Source: Streptosporangiaceae bacterium (GTDB lineage Bacteria; Actinomycetota; Actinomycetes; Streptosporangiales; Streptosporangiaceae). Taken from it: a DNA stretch of 19,957 bases. Under the pieces are notes generated by a model that saw only the letters and a list, made by a program, of their open reading frames with translations, made no database searches and was not told where the DNA came from. Of the stretch, positions 14,718-19,957 are shown piece by piece. The position numbers and the translations under genes were made by a program. The first letter of the stretch is position 1. Each line of letters begins with the position of its first letter. Where the stretch lies: assembly GCA_030039095.1 (NCBI GenBank), contig JASHQP010000742.1, forward strand, positions 1-19,957, given 5' to 3'.

Positions 14718-15614
14718 GTGGTAACCGATCGCTCCGGTGATGGCACCCGGCCCGGCACGGGCCGGGTGCCATCGGGGTCGGACCTGCCCAACGGCAGCCC
14801 GGCCGAATCCGGTGACGTGCCGCTGCTGCGGCTGCGGGGGGTCAGCAAGAGCTTCGGCCCGGTGCAGGCCCTGACAGACATCAACCTCGACATACCGGCG
14901 GGCCAGGTCACCGCTCTGGTCGGCGACAATGGCGCGGGCAAGTCCACGCTGATCAAGACCATCGCTGGCATCTGGCAGCCGAGCAGCGGTGAGCTGATCT
15001 GGAACGGCAAGCCGGTCCACATCCATTCGCCGAAGGACGCCACCGAGCTCGGGATCGCGGCCGTCTACCAGGACCTCGCGCTCTGCGACAACCTGGACAT
15101 CGTGCAGAACATGCTGCTCGGCCACGAGGCCGAGCACTTCGGCCTGCTCGACGAGGTCAGCATGGAGCTGACCGCCAAAAAAACACTGCAGGACCTCCGG
15201 GTCACCACGGTCCGGTCGATCCGCCAGCTCGTCGGATCGCTGTCCGGCGGGCAGCGGCAGGCGGTCGCGGTGGCCAAGGCGGTGATGCTGGACGCCAAGC
15301 TCGTCATCATGGACGAGCCGACGGCCGCGCTCGGCGTCAGCCAGACCGAGCTGGTGCTGAACCTGATCGAGCGGCTGAAGAACACGGGTCACTCGGTCCT
15401 CGTGATCTCGCACAACCTGAACGACGTGTTCCAGGTCGCGGACCGGATCGCCGTGCTCTACCTGGGCACGCTGGCCGCGGTGAGGCCGGCCGGAGAATTC
15501 GACCGGCAGTCTGCCGTCGACCTGATGACCACCGGTGCGTCGACCCGGCTCGGCAACGGCACCGGAGCCGGGCACGCGGACGCGCCCGGCGTCGCCGCGG
15601 GCGCGGAGGGCTGA
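14718..15614 (+). CDS. Sugar ABC transporter ATP-binding protein, single-domain
   Basis: This is the energy-coupling ATPase of the sugar importer, on the cytoplasmic face of the permease. One complete nucleotide-binding domain is present: Walker A GDNGAGKST (Lys75), Q-loop VYQDLALCDNL, signature LSGGQ (175-179), Walker B VIMDEP (Asp199, Glu200) and H-loop His232 (ISHNLND). At 298 residues it is about half the size of RbsA/XylG-type proteins, which carry two fused domains, so it must pair with another copy or another ATPase. Its closest visible relative in the window is the ATPase domain of the kinase fusion, with identical QDLALCDNL and DEPTAALGV stretches. GTG 14718 has GGGAG 8 nt upstream; GTG 14817 would also keep the whole domain and would place the strong hairpin at 14740-14772 outside the coding sequence. 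Confidence 0.94.
   Translation: MVTDRSGDGTRPGTGRVPSGSDLPNGSPAESGDVPLLRLRGVSKSFGPVQALTDINLDIPAGQVTALVGDNGAGKSTLIKTIAGIWQPSSGELIWNGKPVHIHSPKDATELGIAAVYQDLALCDNLDIVQNMLLGHEAEHFGLLDEVSMELTAKKTLQDLRVTTVRSIRQLVGSLSGGQRQAVAVAKAVMLDAKLVIMDEPTAALGVSQTELVLNLIERLKNTGHSVLVISHNLNDVFQVADRIAVLYLGTLAAVRPAGEFDRQSAVDLMTTGASTRLGNGTGAGHADAPGVAAGAEG
14740..14772 (+). promoter_or_regulatory. Perfect 15-bp hairpin at the sugar-binding protein/ATPase junction
   Basis: Bases 14740-14754 are the exact reverse complement of 14758-14772, with a 3-base loop, giving an extremely stable GC-rich stem (ATGGCACCCGGCCCG and its complement). It starts 57 bases after the binding-protein stop. Such hairpins often follow binding-protein genes in importer operons and protect or partly end the transcript so that more binding protein than ATPase is made. 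Here it falls inside the ATPase reading frame if GTG 14718 is the true start. Confidence 0.7.
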
Positions 15615-15617
15615 GAG

Positions 15618-16961
15618 ATGACAGATGCTGAGCGCACCGAGGCGCAGGCGGAGCAGCCCGGCTCGGTGGCCGTGGCCGGCCAGCCCGAAGCGGCCACCGA
15701 TGTGGCCGAGCACATCGCGCTGACCAGCGCTCCCGAGGTGATGGCCAACTCGCTCGGCGAGTACACCAGGATCTGGCTGCGCCGCGTGCGCAGCGGTGAG
15801 AGCGGCGCCCTGCCGGTCATCATCGGCCTGATCATCATCGGGGCGTACTTCCAGATTTCCGAGCACGCGTTCCTGTCAGCGGGCAACATCGCCAACCTGA
15901 TGACGCAGGCGGGTTTCCTGATCACATTCTGCATGGCGCAGACGTTCCCGCTGCTGCTCGGCGAAATCGACTTGTCCCTCGGCTTCAACGCGGGCATCGG
16001 CGGGACCGTCACGCTCTGGATGGTCGCGGCGCACAACCCGTTCCCGACCTGGGCCGCGATCGTCGTCGGCATCGCGGTGTGCGCGGCGATCGCCGGGATC
16101 GAGGGCCTGATCATCGTGTGGCTGCGCATCCCGTCGTTCGTGGTCACGCTGGCAGGCCTGCTCGGCCTGAACGGGGTGCTGCTCTGGCTGTTCAACGAGA
16201 CCGGGAGCGTTGGCCTCGGCGGGGTCATCCAGAACCACAACGGCTTCATCAACGCCCTGGTGTCCGAGAACATGAGCCCGCTGGTCGGCTGGATCGTGCT
16301 GATCGCCGTCGTCGTGGTCACCGGGGCCTACATGATCGTGAGGGACCGGCGCCGGAGGGCGCACAACCTGGTAGCGCCGCCGCTCAGCGTGACGCTGCTG
16401 AAGATAGCCGTGATGGCCGCCGTGGGCCTGGTGCTGGTGCTCGTGCTCAACCACAACCGCGGCGTGGGCCTCACCGTGCTCAGCGGCGTGCCCTGGGTGG
16501 TGGCGATCGTGCTGGGGCTGTTCGTGGCGCTGAACGTGCTGCTCGGCCGCACCAAGTTCGGCCGCTACATGTACGCGATCGGCGGCAATGCGGAGGCGGC
16601 CAGGCGGGCCGGCATCAACCTGCGGCGGATCCGGGTCATCGCGTTCGCGCTGTGCGGTGTGATGGCCGGCGTCACCGGGATCCTGTACGCGTCGTTCCTC
16701 GGGTCGATCTCGAACGACATCCAGGGCGGCCAGTACGTGCTGTACGCGGTCGCCGGGGCCGTGATCGGCGGCGTCAGCCTGTTCGGTGGCCGGGGCCGGA
16801 TGGTCGGGGCCCTGCTCGGCGGGTTCGTCGTCGCGGTCATCTACAACGGCGTCGAGTTGCTCGGCCTCAGCGCCGCGGCCCAGTACATCTGGACCGCGCT
16901 GGTGCTGCTCGCCGCCGTCACCCTGGACGCGCTCGCCCGCAGGGGAAGCACGCCGACCTGA
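15618..16961 (+). CDS. Sugar ABC transporter permease (CUT2 family, XylH-like)
   Basis: This is the membrane channel of the sugar importer, 447 residues. A hydrophilic N-terminal extension of ~55 residues precedes about ten hydrophobic segments, e.g. LPVIIGLIIIGAYF, WAAIVVGIAVCAAIAG, WIVLIAVVVVTGAYMIV, LLKIAVMAAVGLVLVLVL and YVLYAVAGAVIGGVSLFGG. Family markers are FPLLLGEIDLSLG in the third membrane segment and the cytoplasmic coupling stretch YAIGGNAEAARRAGINLRRIRV, which contacts the ATPase. Its size and extra central segments fit the XylH branch more than the shorter RbsC. GGAGGG stands 7 nt before ATG 15618, and the gene begins 3 bases after the ATPase stop, so the two are co-translated. 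It ends the transporter operon; the FMN riboswitch begins 65 bases later. Confidence 0.95.
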   Translation: MTDAERTEAQAEQPGSVAVAGQPEAATDVAEHIALTSAPEVMANSLGEYTRIWLRRVRSGESGALPVIIGLIIIGAYFQISEHAFLSAGNIANLMTQAGFLITFCMAQTFPLLLGEIDLSLGFNAGIGGTVTLWMVAAHNPFPTWAAIVVGIAVCAAIAGIEGLIIVWLRIPSFVVTLAGLLGLNGVLLWLFNETGSVGLGGVIQNHNGFINALVSENMSPLVGWIVLIAVVVVTGAYMIVRDRRRRAHNLVAPPLSVTLLKIAVMAAVGLVLVLVLNHNRGVGLTVLSGVPWVVAIVLGLFVALNVLLGRTKFGRYMYAIGGNAEAARRAGINLRRIRVIAFALCGVMAGVTGILYASFLGSISNDIQGGQYVLYAVAGAVIGGVSLFGGRGRMVGALLGGFVVAVIYNGVELLGLSAAAQYIWTALVLLAAVTLDALARRGSTPT

Positions 16962-17026
16962 TCGGCTGGCAGTGGCCGAAGTCGCGGGCGGAATACCCGG
17001 CATGGCACACTGGTTCAGCAGACAGA

Positions 17027-17153
17027 GCGTGCTCCGGGGTCGGTGAAATTCCGAACCGGCGGTGACAGCCCGCGACCCGGCCGAGGCCATCGGCCGGCTG
17101 ACCCGGTGGAATTCCGGGGCCGACGGTAACAGTCCGGATGGGAGGAAGCACGC
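17027..17153 (+). ncRNA. FMN riboswitch (RFN element)
   Basis: The conserved RFN core is complete. P1 pairs GCGTGC (17027-17032) with GCACGC (17148-17153). After it come CTCCGGGGTCGGTGAAATTC, then CCGAACCGGCGGTGACAGCC, a variable GC-rich arm (~17070-17100), the GACCCGGTGGAATTCCGGGG segment, CCGACGGTAACAGTCCGGAT and GGGAGGAAGC. FMN binding would lower expression of the riboflavin genes downstream. About 107 bases separate it from the ribE start; there, CGGAGCC (17213-17219) can pair with GGCTCCG (17235-17241) right before the GAGGGA ribosome site, which suggests control of translation initiation. Confidence 0.96.
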
Positions 17154-17212
17154 GCGCGGCCGAGAGGCTGTGCTTGCGCATCCGAGCGCAATCCGCGCGA
17201 GAGCGCGGTCCC

Positions 17213-17241
17213 CGGAGCCCGTGGCAGGCAGGCTGGCTCCG
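17213..17241 (+). promoter_or_regulatory. Candidate expression-platform hairpin before ribE
   Basis: CGGAGCC (17213-17219) and GGCTCCG (17235-17241) form a 7-bp stem with a 15-base loop. Its 3' arm abuts the GAGGGA Shine-Dalgarno region, so folding could change ribosome access. No T-tract follows, which argues against intrinsic termination. Confidence 0.4.
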
Positions 17242-17260
17242 AGGGAACGAGGTGCGTGCG

Positions 17261-17872
17261 GTGTTCACGGGAATCGTCGAGGAACTCGGCGAGATTGTGG
17301 CCATCGAGGAATTCAGCGGCACGGCGCGGCTGACCGTCCGCGGCTCGCTGGTCACGGCCGGCGCGGCCAAGGGCGATTCCATCGCCATCAACGGCGTCTG
17401 CCTGACGGTGACCGACTTCGCCGACGGCACGTTCAGCGCCGATGTGATCACCGAGACCCTGAGCCGGTCCAGCCTCGGCGCCCTCACGGCGGGCTCGCCG
17501 GTGAACCTGGAGCGCCCGATGCGGCTCGACGGCCGGCTCGGCGGTCACATCGTCCAGGGGCACGTCGACGGAACCGGCACGATCCTGGCCCGTTACCCCG
17601 GCGATGTGGTGCGGATATCGGTACCAGGGCAGCTGTCGCGTTACGTGGTGGAAAAGGGCTCGATCGCCATCGACGGGATCAGCCTGACCATCTCCGCGCT
17701 CGGCACAGGACCCGATCCCGGGACGCACTGGATCGAGGTCAGCCTGATACCGGAGACGCTGGCCCGCACCACCATGGGCCGCAGGCAGGCGGGAGACACG
17801 GTGAATCTGGAAGTCGACATGATCGCCAAGTACGTGGAACGGCTGCTCGGAGCGGAAGGGCCGAAGCGATGA
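17261..17872 (+). CDS. ribE: Riboflavin synthase, alpha subunit
   Basis: This enzyme converts two molecules of 6,7-dimethyl-8-ribityllumazine into riboflavin and a pyrimidinedione, in the cytosol. The 203-residue protein shows the two internally repeated lumazine-binding barrels: first [10 protein letters not shown] and [11 protein letters not shown], then [13 protein letters not shown] and [11 protein letters not shown], ending with [16 protein letters not shown]. Size and motifs are fully normal. GTG 17261 matches the universal MFTGIVEE start and has GAGG 8 nt upstream; GTG 17252 would add three residues. The gene is the first of the FMN-riboswitch-controlled operon and shares a 4-base ATGA overlap with ribBA. 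In some naming systems this gene is called ribC. Confidence 0.96.
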   Translation: MFTGIVEELGEIVAIEEFSGTARLTVRGSLVTAGAAKGDSIAINGVCLTVTDFADGTFSADVITETLSRSSLGALTAGSPVNLERPMRLDGRLGGHIVQGHVDGTGTILARYPGDVVRISVPGQLSRYVVEKGSIAIDGISLTISALGTGPDPGTHWIEVSLIPETLARTTMGRRQAGDTVNLEVDMIAKYVERLLGAEGPKR

Positions 17873-19203
17873 TCACAGACGAGACCGCGGACGAGACCGC
17901 GGCACACGGCGCCGACGGCCTGGACACGGTGGAGCAGGCGATCGCCGACATCGCCGCGGGCCGGGCGATCGTCGTCGTCGACGACGCCAGCAGGGAGAAC
18001 GAGGGCGACATCGTGTTCGCCGCGAGCAAGGCCACGCCCGAACTGCTCGCGTTCACGATCCGCTACGCTCGCGGGCTGATCTGCGTGCCGATGCTCGGAG
18101 CGGACCTGGACCGGCTGCAGGTGCCGCCGATGACCAGCGACAACCAGGAGCACATGGGCACCGCGTTCACGATCAGCGTGGACGCCCGCGATGGGGTCAC
18201 CACGGGGATATCCGCCGCCGACCGGGCGCGGACCATCCGCGTACTGGTGGACTCGGCCACCGAGCCGTACGAGATCGTCAGGCCCGGGCACGTGTTCCCG
18301 CTGCGCTACGCCGAAGGAGGCGTGCTGCGCCGGGCCGGCCACACGGAGGCAGCGGTCGACCTCGCCCGGCTGGCGGGACTGACCGCCGCCGGTGTGGTCG
18401 CCGAGATCTTCAACGACGACGGCACGATGGCCCGCCGCCCGCAGCTGCGCGCGTTCGCCGACGAGCACGGCCTCACGCTGATCTCCATCGCCCAGCTGAT
18501 CGAGTACCGCAGGCACTCCGAGCGCACGGTGCGCCGCGTGGTGCAGACCCGGGTGCCGAACGAGTACGGGGAATGGCGCGCATTCGGCTACCTGAACTCG
18601 GTGGACGGTACCGAGCACGTCGCGCTCGTGCTCGGCGACCTGGCCGAGCCGGGCGGCGCCGACGTGCTGGTCCGCATGCACTCCGAATGCCTGACCGGGG
18701 ACGTGTTCGGCTCCCAGCGGTGCGACTGCGGTGCCCAGCTCGACGCCGCGATGGCGGCGATCGCGGCCGAGGGCCGCGGGGTCGTGCTCTACCTGCGCGG
18801 TCACGAGGGCCGGGGCATCGGGCTGCTCAGCAAGCTGCGTGCCTACCAGCTGCAGGACAACGGCGCCGACACCGTGGACGCGAACCTGGAGCTCGGCCTG
18901 CCGGCCGACGCACGCGAGTACTCGACCGGCGCGCAGATGCTCGCCGACCTGGGCGTGGGCCCGCTGCGGCTGCTCACGAACAATCCGGACAAGGTCCGGG
19001 GCCTGTCCGGATTCGGGATCGAGGTGACCGGCAGGGTGCCGCTGCCCGTCGCCGCCACCCCGGACAACCTGCGTTACCTGATCGCGAAGCGGGACCGGCT
19101 CGGCCACCAGCTCGGTGAGCTGTTCCTGCAGAACGCGGCGCCCCGGCCGGTTCCGCCGCCCCGGCCCGCCGATCCAGAGGCACCAGCGGCGGGATCCGCG
19201 TGA
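17869..19203 (+). CDS. ribBA: Bifunctional DHBP synthase / GTP cyclohydrolase II
   Basis: This cytosolic enzyme catalyses both entry reactions of riboflavin synthesis: ribulose 5-phosphate to 3,4-dihydroxy-2-butanone 4-phosphate, and GTP to the diaminopyrimidine precursor. Residues ~20-220 are the DHBP synthase part ([15 protein letters not shown] acidic metal-binding loop, then [13 protein letters not shown] and [24 protein letters not shown]). Residues ~225-420 are cyclohydrolase II, with zinc ligands Cys274, Cys285 and Cys287 ([16 protein letters not shown]), the catalytic [10 protein letters not shown] loop and the [10 protein letters not shown] stretch. Both active sites look complete. 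A Pro-rich ~25-residue tail follows. ATG 17869 overlaps the ribE stop, with GGAAGGG upstream; the reading frame continues open further upstream through ribE, but that is a GC-rich artefact. It ends in a GTGA overlap with ribH. Confidence 0.97.
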   Translation: MITDETADETAAHGADGLDTVEQAIADIAAGRAIVVVDDASRENEGDIVFAASKATPELLAFTIRYARGLICVPMLGADLDRLQVPPMTSDNQEHMGTAFTISVDARDGVTTGISAADRARTIRVLVDSATEPYEIVRPGHVFPLRYAEGGVLRRAGHTEAAVDLARLAGLTAAGVVAEIFNDDGTMARRPQLRAFADEHGLTLISIAQLIEYRRHSERTVRRVVQTRVPNEYGEWRAFGYLNSVDGTEHVALVLGDLAEPGGADVLVRMHSECLTGDVFGSQRCDCGAQLDAAMAAIAAEGRGVVLYLRGHEGRGIGLLSKLRAYQLQDNGADTVDANLELGLPADAREYSTGAQMLADLGVGPLRLLTNNPDKVRGLSGFGIEVTGRVPLPVAATPDNLRYLIAKRDRLGHQLGELFLQNAAPRPVPPPRPADPEAPAAGSA

Positions 19204-19676
19204 GCGGCGAGGGCCGCCCGGAGGGCCCGGTCGTGGACGCGTCCGGGCTGAGCCTGGCGATCGCCGCGACCCGCTGGCACGCCGAGGTGACCGACTGCCT
19301 GGTCGAGCGCGCCGAGGCGGCGGCCAAGGCCTGCGGCATCGAAGAGCTTCTGGTCGTCCGCGTGCCGGGTGCCGCCGAACTGCCGGTCGTCGCCGCCGAA
19401 CTGGCCCGGCGGCACGACGCTGTCGCCTGCCTCGGGGCGGTGATCCGCGGCGGCACACCGCACTTCGAGTACGTCTGCGACTCCGTAACCTACGGTCTGT
19501 CCCGGATCCCGCTCGACACCGGAACCCCGGTCGGCAACGGGGTGCTGACGTGCGACAACCGGGCCCAGGCGCTCGACCGCTGCGGCGGCGAGGGCAGCAG
19601 CGAGGACAAGGGCTGGGAGGCGGTCCTCGCGGCGCTCGAGACCGCGCTGGTGCTCCGCGGCCTGCGTCACCAGTGA
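19200..19676 (+). CDS. ribH: 6,7-dimethyl-8-ribityllumazine synthase
   Basis: This enzyme joins the ribBA product DHBP to the ribitylaminopyrimidine to give lumazine, the substrate of RibE; it normally forms pentamers or larger shells. The 158-residue protein has the expected strands: [33 protein letters not shown], and [19 protein letters not shown] containing the catalytic-site His, then [18 protein letters not shown] and EDKGWEAV. The PVGNGVLT form (where many bacteria have a Phe at the third position) matches the actinobacterial branch. GTG 19200 overlaps the ribBA stop as GTGA, so translation is coupled. No ribD, needed for the intermediate steps, is in the window. Confidence 0.96.
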   Translation: MSGEGRPEGPVVDASGLSLAIAATRWHAEVTDCLVERAEAAAKACGIEELLVVRVPGAAELPVVAAELARRHDAVACLGAVIRGGTPHFEYVCDSVTYGLSRIPLDTGTPVGNGVLTCDNRAQALDRCGGEGSSEDKGWEAVLAALETALVLRGLRHQ

Positions 19677-19682
19677 GGGGCG

Positions 19683-19957
19683 ATGGAATCGGCGGCACAG
19701 CCTGAGCTGGGCTTCGCCGCGCTGCTGCGGCAGTTGCGGGCCGAGGCCCGGCTGACGCAGGAGGAGCTGGCCGAAGCGTCTGGCCTGAGCCCGCGGTCGA
19801 TCAGCGACCTGGAACGGGGCATCAACCGCACCGCGCGCAAGGAATCCGCGCTCCTGCTGGCCGGGGCGCTGGGCCTGGACGGCCGGGTGCGGGAGCTGTT
19901 CGTCGCGGCGGCGCGCGGCCGGGCCCCGGCCGGGGAGGTACTGGCGGCCAGAGACGG
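19683..19957 (+). CDS. XRE-type helix-turn-helix regulator, 3'-truncated
   Basis: An open frame begins at ATG 19683, six bases after the ribH stop, and runs off the right edge after 91 complete codons. It encodes a helix-turn-helix: GFAALLRQLRAEARLTQEELAE, then ASGLSPRSISDLERGINRTAR and ALLLAGALGLDGRVRELF. This exact style is typical of the N-terminal DNA-binding domain of very large actinobacterial regulators that continue with an NTPase and TPR or LuxR parts, so the protein may be long. Such a follow-up cannot be seen here. The closeness to ribH suggests possible co-transcription, although the regulator need not be related to riboflavin. GAGGGG lies only 2 nt upstream, so a start further in is not excluded. 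Confidence 0.8.
   Translation, partial: MESAAQPELGFAALLRQLRAEARLTQEELAEASGLSPRSISDLERGINRTARKESALLLAGALGLDGRVRELFVAAARGRAPAGEVLAARD

Noticed and set aside
17001..17026. Possible promoter for the rib operon (CACACT at 17006-17011 as a -10 box)
   Set aside because: No acceptable -35 element lies 16-19 bases upstream, so I could not fix a promoter, although one must exist near here or transcription comes from the permease operon.
17062..17868. Upstream extension of the ribBA frame through the riboswitch and ribE
   Set aside because: It covers a structured RNA and a real gene in another frame; ATG 17869 with its overlap and ribosome site explains the start.
17641..19698. A 685-codon open frame on the minus strand opposite ribBA and ribH
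   Set aside because: It is the mirror of well-recognised riboflavin genes in a very GC-rich sequence, where antisense frames stay open by chance. Its product is Arg/Pro/Gly-rich with no recognisable domain.
1..19957. CRISPR arrays, tRNA or rRNA genes, insertion sequences, phage or plasmid modules
   Set aside because: No regular spaced repeats, tRNA-like folds, rRNA stretches, transposase genes or flanking inverted repeats were seen; the window reads as ordinary chromosome with one unusual signalling-transport cluster.

Overview
The window is strongly GC-rich throughout, uses GTG and TTG starts freely, and carries actinobacterial family signatures: an HNH/DUF222 protein, an MmyB-type XRE regulator, DUF2786, an ECF42-type sigma factor and an actinobacterial-style lumazine synthase. 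It most likely comes from the chromosome of a filamentous actinomycete or a relative. I cannot name the species.

Left part (1-6400): the 3' end of an HNH nuclease-like gene; a prolyl oligopeptidase; an XRE/MmyB regulator on the minus strand; a dense G-tract repeat; a DUF2786 gene on the minus strand; and, divergent from it, ribulose-phosphate 3-epimerase (rpe).

Middle part (6400-10033): two overlapping minus-strand DJ-1/PfpI proteins, a GlxA-type AraC regulator followed by an isonitrile-hydratase-like protein. Divergent from them is a YCII/DGPF protein followed by an ECF42-type sigma factor with a long C-terminal extension. A TGTCGA-N17-CGTC element in front of the YCII gene fits ECF42 self-regulation.

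Core of interest (10059-16961): five same-strand genes. The first encodes a soluble protein in which a complete sugar-type ABC ATPase domain is fused to GAF-like sensor regions and a complete histidine kinase. It overlaps an OmpR-type response regulator gene. Next come a XylF-like lipoprotein sugar-binding protein, a separate single-domain ABC ATPase closely resembling the kinase's ATPase domain, and a CUT2 permease. Between the regulator and the binding-protein gene are four GTTAAC-like boxes, one pair spaced exactly 11 bp, as expected for an OmpR-family operator. My inference is a transport-coupled two-component system: the kinase may dock on the permease through its ATPase domain, report transport state, and control the transporter operon through the response regulator.

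Right part (16962-19957): an FMN riboswitch followed by the tightly overlapping riboflavin genes ribE, ribBA and ribH (no ribD in the window), then the 5' end of an XRE helix-turn-helix regulator cut by the window edge.
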